NCBI GenBank assembly: GCA_016709545.1
Contig: JADJMO010000007.1
Span: 186,001-250,000 of the forward strand
Direction: 5' to 3'
Length of the DNA stretch: 64,000 bases
Source of the DNA: Myxococcales bacterium
GTDB lineage: Bacteria; Myxococcota_A; Polyangia; Polyangiales; JADJMO01
Shown here: positions 15,537 through 23,333 of the stretch, in pieces
Numbering within the stretch: position 1 is the first letter of the stretch
How the letters are laid out: each line of letters begins with the position of its first letter
Position numbers and translations under genes: made by a program
Notes under the pieces: generated by a model
Databases searched by the model: none
Told to the model about the DNA's origin: nothing
What the model saw: the letters and a program-made list of their open reading frames with translations, nothing else

Positions 15537-16828
15537 TCGAGGATCGGCGCACCGAACGAGCCGGTCGGCACGGTGGATGCGGGGGGTGGAGGTGGAGGCG
15601 GCGTCGAGGCGCTCGCTTTCGCGCTCACGGTCACGGGCGGAGGGGGCGCGCTCGTCTTGACGGCGAGGATCGGCTTGGTCTGGCTGCTCGCCGGCACGAC
15701 CGGCGCCGCGATCGGATCGGGCTGCGGCGCCACCGAGGACTGGCTCGAAGGGGGGGCGACGCTCTGCGACGCGACCACCACCGTGACGGATGGCGTCGGT
15801 GTGCCGACGGACTTCTTGTCCGTCCTCCGCGTGATGCGTGCGCCGACGAGAAGGCCCGCGCCGATCACCATGGCGGGCACGATCCAGTACCGGCGTCGCG
15901 CGGGGCGCACCTCCGTGGTCGTGGTCTCGTCGAGCGTGGCGCCCGGCGCCGTGACGACGATCTCTCGGAAGCTCTCGGCCCAGTCGGCGCCGGCGTCCGT
16001 GATGGCCGACAGCGCGAGCCCGAGCTCGGTGTCGGACCCGAACCGCTCACTCGGGGACTTCGCGAGCAGCCGCGCCAGGATCTCGCGCAGCGGAGCCTGG
16101 ACCGACGAGAGCGCGGCGGGTTCGTCCTCGAGCACCGCCCGGATCAACTGCGCGGTGGTCTCTCCCGTGAACGCGGGCTCGCCGGACACCGCCTCGAGCA
16201 GCATCACGCCGACGGCCCAGCGATCCGTGGCGCCGTCGACCGTCGCGGCCGACCGCAGCTGCTCGGGGGCCATGTAGCCGACGGTCCCGAGCACCGTGTG
16301 CTCGCGCGTGAGCGCCTCGCCGGGCCCGTTGACCTTGCTGATGCCGAAGTCGGCGACCTTGGGGTGCAAGCGGCCGCGGAGGTCGCGGCGCAGGAGCACG
16401 TTGGAGGGCTTCAGGTCGCGGTGGACGATGCCCGCGGCGTGGATGTGCTGGAGCGCCGAGACGACGGGCAAGAAGAGCTCGCACGCGGCGTCGACGCCGA
16501 GGGCGCCACGACCCACGAGGTGCCCCTCGAGCGTGCCGCCCGCGACGAGCTCCATGACGAGGTAGGGCTGAGGAGTGACGCCGACGTCGAAGACCTCCAC
16601 CACGTGAGGGTGGTGCACCCGCGCGGCGGCCTTGCCTTCGCGGGTGAAGCGCGCCCGCGCGGCCTCGTTGTCGAGCAGCTCCCGGTTGAGCACCTTGATG
16701 GCGACGTGCCGCGAGAGCTCCTCGTGGACGGCCTCGAAGACCGTGGCGGTGGCGCCCTTGCCGAGCTCACGCACGAGCCGATACGCACCGAAGCGCGCGC
16801 CGACCTTGGCTTCTTCGAGCTCGCCCAT
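15533..16828 (-). CDS. Membrane Ser/Thr protein kinase (Pkn2 type)
   Basis: 431 residues. The canonical kinase domain (residues about 12-275) has LGKGATATVF, VAIKVL, HRDLKPSNVLL, ADFGIS and GTVGYMAPEQ. A single membrane segment (YWIVPAMVIGAGLLVGA) is followed by about 110 residues rich in Pro/Ser/Ala/Val that would lie outside the membrane; there is no PASTA or other sensor domain. It is the middle gene of the leftward FHA-activator, kinase, kinase set. FHA domains bind phospho-Thr, so the activator upstream is a natural partner. Confidence 0.92.
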   Translation of the reverse strand: MGELEEAKVGARFGAYRLVRELGKGATATVFEAVHEELSRHVAIKVLNRELLDNEAARARFTREGKAAARVHHPHVVEVFDVGVTPQPYLVMELVAGGTLEGHLVGRGALGVDAACELFLPVVSALQHIHAAGIVHRDLKPSNVLLRRDLRGRLHPKVADFGISKVNGPGEALTREHTVLGTVGYMAPEQLRSAATVDGATDRWAVGVMLLEAVSGEPAFTGETTAQLIRAVLEDEPAALSSVQAPLREILARLLAKSPSERFGSDTELGLALSAITDAGADWAESFREIVVTAPGATLDETTTTEVRPARRRYWIVPAMVIGAGLLVGARITRRTDKKSVGTPTPSVTVVVASQSVAPPSSQSSVAPQPDPIAAPVVPASSQTKPILAVKTSAPPPPVTVSAKASASTPPPPPPPASTVPTGSFGAPILE

Positions 16829-16872
16829 CGACACCCTCGGTGTACCCCGCGCGGCGGCGCGGGCCAATGCAG

Positions 16873-18224
16873 TCACCGATAGTCGGCGGGGTCGAGGCCG
16901 TTGCGCTTCATCCAGCGGTGGATCTGGGCGGGCGCCTTGCTCATGGCACGGGCGACCGCGGCGACGTTGCCTTGGTGCGCCGTGAGCTGTTCGACGAGGC
17001 GGGCCCGCAGCTCGGGATCGATCTTCTCCTCGTCGAGCAGCGGGGTTGCTTTCCGCTGCAGCGCGGGGTTCTGGACGCGGGCCGGTAGGTGGCCGACAGC
17101 GATCGGCGCCTCGCCCGAGAGGGCCGCGGCGGCGAGGAGGATCTGCCGCAGCTCCCGCACGTTGTACGGATAGTCGTACTTGAGCAGCGCGCGGGCCGCG
17201 GCCGGAGCCAGCGCGAGGCGACCGGTCGGCAACGCTTCCTTCACGATGGCGGCAGCGAGCTGTCCGAGGTCGGAGCGTCGGTGGCGGAGCGGCGAAAGCA
17301 GGTGCTCGTAGCCACGCAGCCGCGCGAGGAGATCGTCGCGGAACCGGCCTTCGCGCACCTCTTCGTCGAGGTCGCGGTGGGTGGCGGAGACGATGCGCAG
17401 GTCGACGGGGACCGGGATCCGACCGCCGATGGGGAGCACCTCGCGCTCCTGGAGGACGCGCAGCAACGCGGCCTGCGCGCTCGGCCCGAGATCGGCGATC
17501 TCGTCGAGGAACAGCGTCCCGCCGGTGGCCATCCGCACGAGCCCCGGCTCGTCGCGGACCGCGCCCGTGAAGGCACCCCGCACGTGGCCGAACATCTGCG
17601 CTTCGACCATGGTCGCGGGCAGCGCGCCGCAGTTCACCGCGACGAAGCGGCCCGCTCGCCGGGAGGCCTCGTGCGCTGCGCGGGCGTGGACCTCCTTGCC
17701 GGTGCCGGTCTCTCCCTGGATGAGGATCGGGACGCTCGACACCGCCACCTGGAACAAGGCCTGGACGCTCGCGATCACGCGAGGGTCGAGCGCCTGCAGG
17801 AGGCTCTGCTCGGTGGCCGCCGGCCCGGACCGCACCATGAAGAAGAAGCGCGCCATCTCGAAGAACTGCGCGTCCTGGATGACGGTCGATCGGGAGAGAC
17901 GCTGCTCGAGGAGGAAGGTGCCGTTGCGCGACCCGAGATCCTCGAGCTCCCACTCCCCGCGAACGCGGCGCAAGCGGGCGTGGCGACCGGAGAGGGTCTT
18001 GCCTGGGAGGCCGAGGGGGTGAGCGTGCGACCCGTGCGACTCTCGGCGTAGGCCTCGGCGCGGACGAAGACGACCTCGTCGACGTCGGCGAGCGACCAGC
18101 GACGGCCGCCGTCCTCGAGCCGATCGGCGTCGAGCACGAGGAACAGATGGGGCGCCACCTTGGCCGTGGTCGAATGGCCGTCGGACTCCTGCTCGGTGTC
18201 GCCCGTCGCCGAACCCTGCGTCAT
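16873..18224 (-). CDS. FHA-domain sigma-54 activator (apparent frameshift)
   Basis: Enhancer-binding protein with an N-terminal FHA domain, an AAA+ sigma-54 interaction domain (GETGTGKE Walker A, intact GAFTGA loop, FLDEIADL Walker B) and a C-terminal Fis-type helix-turn-helix (NVAAVARAMSK). The FHA part is split: residues starting MTQGSATGDTEQ read in one frame to about 18020, while GRHARLRRVR...LGSRNGTF continues in the next frame. A run of five G at 18015-18019 is the likely indel. With one base restored the protein is about 450 residues. The class activates sigma-54 promoters when phospho-signals reach the FHA domain. Confidence 0.8.
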
Positions 18225-18299
18225 GGAGGGCAGGCTTCTAGCATTTCCCGCCTCGCCGTCGCGAAGGTTGCGCCAGCGCAGCCCGAATCCCGCGTAGGT

Positions 18300-18330
18300 G
18301 TTTCGAAACAGGTTCGAAACGTTTCGAAAC
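18300..18330. promoter_or_regulatory. Three tandem GTTTCGAAAC-type palindromes (operator candidate)
   Basis: GTTTCGAAAC at 18300-18309 and 18321-18330 are perfect 10-base palindromes. GGTTCGAAAC at 18311-18320 differs by one base. They sit in the divergent gap between the FHA activator and the TPR/PEGA gene, about 55-95 bases from each. Regular 10-11 base spacing puts all sites on one face of the helix, as expected for cooperative regulator binding. Confidence 0.6.
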
Positions 18331-18380
18331 GACCTGGAGGTGACGCCACTCCGAGCGGTCGTGGCGCGGCGATGTTGGTC

Positions 18381-18389
18381 TGCTAGACG
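18381..18389 (+). promoter_or_regulatory. Putative extended -10 (TGCTAGACG) for a leaderless transcript
   Basis: TGn-TAGACG ends six bases before the GTG at 18396. The identical nine bases precede the acyltransferase gene at 26399. Confidence 0.5.
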
Positions 18390-18395
18390 CCTCGA

Positions 18396-19334
18396 GTGAA
18401 CGCTCGCCGACTCGTATCCGCAGGGCTCGTGGTCGCGACCACCTTCGGTGTCGTCGAGGCGCACGCGGCCGACCCCGAAGCGCTCGTGCTCGAAGGCATC
18501 GCGCTGCGCAAGGACCATCGCGACCTCGAGGCGTTGCGCCTGTTCCGGCTGGCGTACGCCGAGTCGCCGCGTCCGCGCATCCGGGCCCAGATCGGGCTCG
18601 CCGAGCAGGCGCTCGGCAAGTGGATCGAGGCCGAGGTCGACGTGTCGGCCGCGCTCGCCGAGGCCAGCGATCCGTGGATCGAGAAGAACGCGCCCACGCT
18701 CCGCGCCGCGTTGACCAGCATCCGGGAGCACCTCGGCTGGCTCGAGGTCACGGGCACAGCAGGGGCGATGGTCTTCGTGAACGGTGTCGCCCGTGGCGCG
18801 TTGCCGCTGGCACAGCCCGTGCGAGTGGTGGCGGGTACAGTGGCGGTCGAAGGGCGCAAGGAAGGTTTCGTGACCAAGCCGGTGGTGGTCGACGTGCCAC
18901 CCGCGGGCACGGTCCAGCACGTGGTCGCGCTCGAGGAGACGAAGGCGCCCGTGAAGCCGGTGGTCGCGCCGACCCCGATCCGAGAGGCGCCGCCTCCGCG
19001 TCCAGTCTCCCGCGTCTCGACGCTCGGCGGGTTCGCGCTCCTCTCGGTGGGGCTGACGGGCCTGGTGATCGGGACCTGGTACGGCGTCCAGACGATCCGG
19101 CTGCGCAATCAGCGCGACGAGCACTGCACGGGGGGTTCGTGCGACCCTTACGGCGGTGCGCTCGACAGCGACGCGCGCTCGGCGGGCTGGGTGTCGACGG
19201 TCGGCTTCGCAGTGGCGATCCCGGCCCTGGTCGCGGGTACGTGGCTCCTGCTGCGCACCCCGAGCACCGAGGTCACGTTGCAGGCGAAGGTCGCGCCAGG
19301 TGGCTCCACGTTCGTGCTGGGAGGGACGTTCTGA
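18396..19334 (+). CDS. TPR/PEGA-type envelope protein
   Basis: 312 residues with GTG start and signal peptide ending near VEAHAA. A short TPR-like helical region (residues 25-110) and a PEGA-like beta module (about 113-190, LEVTGTAGAMVFVNGVARGALPL...EGRKEGFVTKPVVV) follow. A Pro-rich stretch and two hydrophobic segments (about 210-230 and 266-285) complete it. PEGA modules are surface or periplasmic beta domains frequent in myxobacterial proteins encoded near Ser/Thr kinases. Its divergent position from the FHA activator and the shared palindromes suggest control by that system. Confidence 0.75.
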   Translation: MNARRLVSAGLVVATTFGVVEAHAADPEALVLEGIALRKDHRDLEALRLFRLAYAESPRPRIRAQIGLAEQALGKWIEAEVDVSAALAEASDPWIEKNAPTLRAALTSIREHLGWLEVTGTAGAMVFVNGVARGALPLAQPVRVVAGTVAVEGRKEGFVTKPVVVDVPPAGTVQHVVALEETKAPVKPVVAPTPIREAPPPRPVSRVSTLGGFALLSVGLTGLVIGTWYGVQTIRLRNQRDEHCTGGSCDPYGGALDSDARSAGWVSTVGFAVAIPALVAGTWLLLRTPSTEVTLQAKVAPGGSTFVLGGTF

Positions 19335-20314
19335 TGCGCGTTGCGTGGCTGATGTTGGTTCCGCTGTCGCTGGCGGGGTGCGGGATCGTCGTGGGCCTCG
19401 GCGACCCGCTGCCGGTGCGGGGGGACGACGCGGGGGACAGTGCTGTCGACACCGCTGTCGACACGCCGGACCTCCCCGCCAACGTCCTCCTCCTCGACGC
19501 CGCAGGGCGTTTTGCTCTGGCCAGCGTCGGCTCGGCCGGCTGGAGGATGAAGTCGGACGCCATCGAGCCGGGCTTCATCGAAGCGGCGAAGGTCGGCGGC
19601 TCGACGGTCCTGCTCCTCGACCCGATTGGGCACAAGAAGCGCTCCCTCACCTTCGACAAGGTCGCGTGGACGGCAGTCCTGACGGACGTCGAGTTGGTTG
19701 GCGAGAAGTTCGATCACCTCACGGCGGTCGGGCCCGATCTCGTGGCCTGGATCGCCAGCGCGACCGGTGCCTATCGGGTCGAGCGACTCGTCGGCAAGAC
19801 CTGGACGCTCGCTGGCGAGGGCACCTCCCCGGACTTCAAGGACCTGACCCTCTTCGCCTACTCGGACGCCAAGATGCTGCGGTTCTGGAACAAGAGCGGC
19901 AAGGCCTGGGGCGGCTGGTGGGCCGACGGCAGCTTCAACGGACTGCCCAGCGTCGGGGGCACCTATGGGTGGAACCAGTTGACAGCGGTTGGGGGGCCGA
20001 CGTTCTTCATCTACTCGAGCATCCTGTCGCCAGCGCGTGGCACGGGCGGCCTCGAACAGATCAAGATCGGTCCCTCAGGGGAGGTCCTGGCGCCGACCGC
20101 TGCGACCTTTCGCGCCGAGGAGTTTCCCTGGGCCGACTGGGACTGGACCACGGTGGCGCGTGCTGGTGGCAACGTCGTGTTCTACAAGAAGGAGACGGGC
20201 GACACCCGACTCCTCCGGTTCATCGCGGACACGTCGCTGGCCTTCCACACCGAAGAGGTCGCCACCGACGCCAAGCCCGGCGTCGGCTGGACCAAGATCG
20301 TGGGCCTCGATTGA
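19334..20314 (+). CDS. Lipoprotein of unknown function
   Basis: 326 residues with lipobox LAGCG, a brief Asp/Ala/Val linker (DDAGDSAVDTAVDTPD), then a domain with repeated short beta-strand motifs (LLLDAAGRFALASVG, DLVAWIASATGAYRVERL, TFFIYSSILS). This could be a beta-propeller, but I recognise no family. The ATG overlaps the stop of the PEGA gene by one base (TGATG), so the two proteins are translated together and probably act together at the outer membrane. Confidence 0.7.
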   Translation: MRVAWLMLVPLSLAGCGIVVGLGDPLPVRGDDAGDSAVDTAVDTPDLPANVLLLDAAGRFALASVGSAGWRMKSDAIEPGFIEAAKVGGSTVLLLDPIGHKKRSLTFDKVAWTAVLTDVELVGEKFDHLTAVGPDLVAWIASATGAYRVERLVGKTWTLAGEGTSPDFKDLTLFAYSDAKMLRFWNKSGKAWGGWWADGSFNGLPSVGGTYGWNQLTAVGGPTFFIYSSILSPARGTGGLEQIKIGPSGEVLAPTAATFRAEEFPWADWDWTTVARAGGNVVFYKKETGDTRLLRFIADTSLAFHTEEVATDAKPGVGWTKIVGLD

Positions 20315-20342
20315 CCGCGGTTTGCGGTACCATGCCTCGGCT

Positions 20343-21086
20343 CTGATCCAGTTCCGCGACATCAAGAAGGCGTTCGGCCCCAAGGTCGTCCTCGGCGGCG
20401 TCTCGTTCGACGTGCAGGACGGCGAGGTGTTCTTCATCATCGGCGCGTCCGGCGCGGGCAAGAGCGTGTGCATCAAGCACCTCGTCGGCCTGATGAAGCC
20501 CGACAGCGGGCAGGTGCTGCTCGACGGCGAAGACATCGCCCAGCTCACCGAGGAGCAGTTCTACCGAATCCGCATGAAGGTCGCGATGGTGTTCCAGCAC
20601 TCCACGCTGTTCGACTCCATGACCTGCGCCGAGAACGTCGCGCTGCCGCTCCGCAAGCACAAGGGCATGAAGCCCAAGGACGCCAAGCAGGAGGCCATGA
20701 AGCGCCTCGAGCTGGTCAACATGCGCGAGTTCGCCGACCGCTACCCGGCGGAGCTCGGCGACGGCATGCGCAAGCGGGTGGCCATCGCCCGCGCGCTCAC
20801 CATGGACCCGCGCTACGTCCTGTTCGACGAGCCCACCACCTCGCTCGACCCGGTGTCGGCGCGCCGCGTGGACCGGCTGATCCGCGAGCTCTCCGACAAG
20901 GTCGGGGTCACGAGCATCGTGGTCTCGCACGACCTCGTGTCGATCTTCTCGATCGCCAATCGCATCGCCATGGTCTACCAGGGCGGGCTGCGCAAGGTCG
21001 GCACCCCGGCGGAGTTCAAGGCGGTGGACGACCCGGTGATCCAGCAGTTCATCACCGGGACGGCCGAGGGGCCGATGGTCGTCTGA
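20343..21086 (+). CDS. MlaF-like ABC transporter ATPase, start codon uncertain
   Basis: About 247 residues with Walker A GASGAGKS, Q-loop VFQHSTLF, an ABC signature altered to ELGDGMRKR, Walker B YVLFDEPTTSLDP and H-loop SHD. The sequence is closest to MlaF/Ttg2A ATPases that power phospholipid movement across the envelope, but no MlaE permease or MlaD gene is in the window. No ATG is in frame at the natural start (IQFRDIKKAFG). CTG at 20343 or TTG at 20322 must be used, or a base is missing downstream of the out-of-frame ATG at 20331. Confidence 0.85.
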   Translation: MIQFRDIKKAFGPKVVLGGVSFDVQDGEVFFIIGASGAGKSVCIKHLVGLMKPDSGQVLLDGEDIAQLTEEQFYRIRMKVAMVFQHSTLFDSMTCAENVALPLRKHKGMKPKDAKQEAMKRLELVNMREFADRYPAELGDGMRKRVAIARALTMDPRYVLFDEPTTSLDPVSARRVDRLIRELSDKVGVTSIVVSHDLVSIFSIANRIAMVYQGGLRKVGTPAEFKAVDDPVIQQFITGTAEGPMVV

Positions 21087-21136
21087 GGGGACAATCCGTC
21101 GCTGCGCAGTGCGCGAGTGACCCCTCGATCGCCTCG

Positions 21137-21145
21137 TGCTACGGC
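21137..21145 (+). promoter_or_regulatory. Putative extended -10 (TGCTACGGC)
   Basis: TGn-TACGGC ends nine bases before the ATG at 21155, the first gene of the glycan locus. Confidence 0.35.
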
Positions 21146-21154
21146 GTCGCCCCC

Positions 21155-22177
21155 ATGAGCAAGATCCGCGCGGCCGTCGTCGGTCTCGGGTACTGGGGCC
21201 CGAACCTCGCTCGCAACGTCTCGCAGGCCAGCGCCGACTACGAGTTGGTCGGTCTCTGCGACAAGGACGAGAAGCGCCTCGGCCGCATCGGCGAGCTCTA
21301 TCCTCAGACGAAGCGTTACACCGACGTCGATGCCCTCCTCCGCGAAGGCAAGCCCGACCTCGTGTGCATCGCGACCCCCGTCGGCGCGCACCACCCGCTC
21401 GCCAAGGCGGCGCTCGAGGCCGGCGCCCACGTGCTCTGCGAGAAGCCCCTCGCCGCCACCGTCGCCGAGGCGGCCGAGCTGGTCGAGCTCGCGCACAAGA
21501 AGGACCGTCGCCTCTTCGTCGATCACACCTTCGCGTACACGGGTGCGGTGCGCGCCATCCGCAAGGCGTACGTGGACCGCGCGCTCGGCGACCTGTTCTA
21601 CGTCGACTCCGTGCGCATCAACCTGGGCCTGTTCCAGCCCGACGTGGACGTCATCTGGGACCTCGCGCCCCACGATCTCTCGATACTGTCCTACGTGATC
21701 GGTCGCCGGGTCGTGTCGGTGAAGGCCACGGGCTCGTCGCACAACCCGCGCGGCTTCGCCGACGTCGCCTACCTCACCGTCGAGTACGAGGGCGGCCTCC
21801 AGGCGCACCTGCACCTCTCCTGGCTCTCGCCGGTGAAGGTCCGCCGGATGATCTTCAGTGGCACCAACAGCTCGCTCATCTACGACGACCTCGAGGCGAG
21901 CGAGAAGCTCAAGATCTACGACCACGGCGTCACGTTCGACGTCGCCGACGTCGAAGCCCGCAAGCAGGTGCTCGTCAACTATCGCCGCGGCGACATGCGC
22001 GCCCCCGCGCTCGACAACCGCGAGGCCCTCACCACCGAGCTCAAGGACATCGCCGCCGCGCTCCGGGGCGGGCCCTTGCCGCCGGCCATGGGCGAGGACG
22101 GCCTCGAGGTCGTCCGTGTGCTAGAGGCCGCAGGCGCTTCGCTCGCCAAGGACGGCGCCCGCATCACCATCTCGTGA
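21155..22177 (+). CDS. Gfo/Idh/MocA family sugar dehydrogenase
   Basis: 340 residues: an N-terminal NAD(P)-binding Rossmann fold (VVGLGYWGPNLARN), the family motif CEKPLA with its catalytic Lys, then the C-terminal alpha/beta substrate domain. It is followed 20 bases later by a DegT aminotransferase, and a WbpD-type acyltransferase lies further down. By analogy with WbpB-WbpE-WbpD it may oxidise C3 of a nucleotide-sugar so that an amine can be added there. The precise substrate is an inference from context. Confidence 0.88.
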   Translation: MSKIRAAVVGLGYWGPNLARNVSQASADYELVGLCDKDEKRLGRIGELYPQTKRYTDVDALLREGKPDLVCIATPVGAHHPLAKAALEAGAHVLCEKPLAATVAEAAELVELAHKKDRRLFVDHTFAYTGAVRAIRKAYVDRALGDLFYVDSVRINLGLFQPDVDVIWDLAPHDLSILSYVIGRRVVSVKATGSSHNPRGFADVAYLTVEYEGGLQAHLHLSWLSPVKVRRMIFSGTNSSLIYDDLEASEKLKIYDHGVTFDVADVEARKQVLVNYRRGDMRAPALDNREALTTELKDIAAALRGGPLPPAMGEDGLEVVRVLEAAGASLAKDGARITIS

Positions 22178-22197
22178 TCCAACCCGGATAGAGGCCC

Positions 22198-23310
22198 ATG
22201 ACCATCCCCTTCCTTTCCCTCAAAGAGCAGACGGCCGCCCTCAAGCCCGAGGTCATGAAGGCCCTCGAAGCGGTCGTGGACAGCCAGGGGTTCGCCAACG
22301 GGCCGCCCGTCGCCCAGTTCGAGAAGGAGCTCGCGAGCTTCCTCGGCTGCAAAGAGGTCGTCTGCGTCAACAGCGGCACGACCTCGCTGCACGGCGCGCT
22401 GATCTGCGCCGGCGTCGGGGCGGGCGACGACGTCCTCACCGTCTCCCACACCTGGATCTCCACCGTGTGGGCCATCTCGTACGCCAACGCGCGCCCCGTG
22501 TTCGTCGACCTGGATCCGGCCACGTGTGGCATGGACCCGCGCGACCTCGAGAAGAAGCTCACGCCCAAGACCAAGGCGATCCTGCCAGTCCACCTCTACG
22601 GCGTGCCGGTCGACCTCGACCCGATCCTCGACTTCGCCAAGAAGAAGGGCCTGCCGGTCATCGAGGACTGCGCGCAGTCCATCGGCGCGACGTACAAGGG
22701 CAAGCAGACGGGCAGCTTCGGCCTCGTCAACGCCACGAGCTTCTACCCCGGCAAGAACCTCGGGGCCTGGGGCGAGGGCGGCGCGTGCATGACCGACGAC
22801 GCCGAGGTCGCCGCGCGCCTCCGTCGCCTGCGGGACCACGCCCAGCAGGGTCGCCACCACCACACCGAGCTCGGCTTCAACTGGCGCATGGACGGCTTCC
22901 AGGGCGCGGTGCTCTCGGTGAAGCTCAAGCACCTCCAGGCGTGGAACGACCGCCGCCGCGCCATCGCGGCGAAGTACCTCGCCGGCATGAAGGGCCTCCC
23001 CGGCGTCCGCGTGCTCGAGGCGCAGGAGGGCTCGTCGCCGATCTGGCACATCTACCCGCTGTTCCACGAGAAGCGCGACGCGTTCCGCGCGGAGCTCGAG
23101 AAGCACGGCGTCCAGTCGGGCGTCCACTACCCGAAGCCCGTGCACCTGCAGCCGGCCTACGCCCACCTCGGCCTCGGCGAGGGCGCGCTGCCGGTCTCGG
23201 AGCAGCTCGCGCGCACCGAGATCTCGCTGCCGATGTTCCCCGAGCTCACCGACGCCCAGGCGGACGCGGTGGTCGAGGCCGTCCGCGCGGTCGCCAAGAC
23301 CCTGGCCTGA
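22198..23310 (+). CDS. DegT/DnrJ/EryC1/StrS aminotransferase 1
   Basis: 370 residues of the PLP-dependent sugar aminotransferase family. Features include NSGTTSLHGAL, the PLP-stacking VIEDCAQS (Asp binding the pyridine nitrogen) and the Schiff-base Lys in SFYPGKNLGAWGEGG. It converts a keto-sugar nucleotide to an amino sugar with glutamate as donor. It is probably paired with the dehydrogenase gene directly upstream; GAGG precedes the ATG. The Gly/Ala variant around the Lys and the GFNWRMDGFQGAVL block resemble WbpE/ArnB-like members. Confidence 0.92.
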   Translation: MTIPFLSLKEQTAALKPEVMKALEAVVDSQGFANGPPVAQFEKELASFLGCKEVVCVNSGTTSLHGALICAGVGAGDDVLTVSHTWISTVWAISYANARPVFVDLDPATCGMDPRDLEKKLTPKTKAILPVHLYGVPVDLDPILDFAKKKGLPVIEDCAQSIGATYKGKQTGSFGLVNATSFYPGKNLGAWGEGGACMTDDAEVAARLRRLRDHAQQGRHHHTELGFNWRMDGFQGAVLSVKLKHLQAWNDRRRAIAAKYLAGMKGLPGVRVLEAQEGSSPIWHIYPLFHEKRDAFRAELEKHGVQSGVHYPKPVHLQPAYAHLGLGEGALPVSEQLARTEISLPMFPELTDAQADAVVEAVRAVAKTLA

Positions 23311-23333
23311 GCGACGTTCCTGGGCGATCGAGC

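Noticed and set aside
18311..18320. tRNA T-arm (GGTTCGAAAC looks like a T-loop)
   Set aside because: It is one of three phased copies, and no acceptor stem, anticodon arm or CCA end can be drawn around it.
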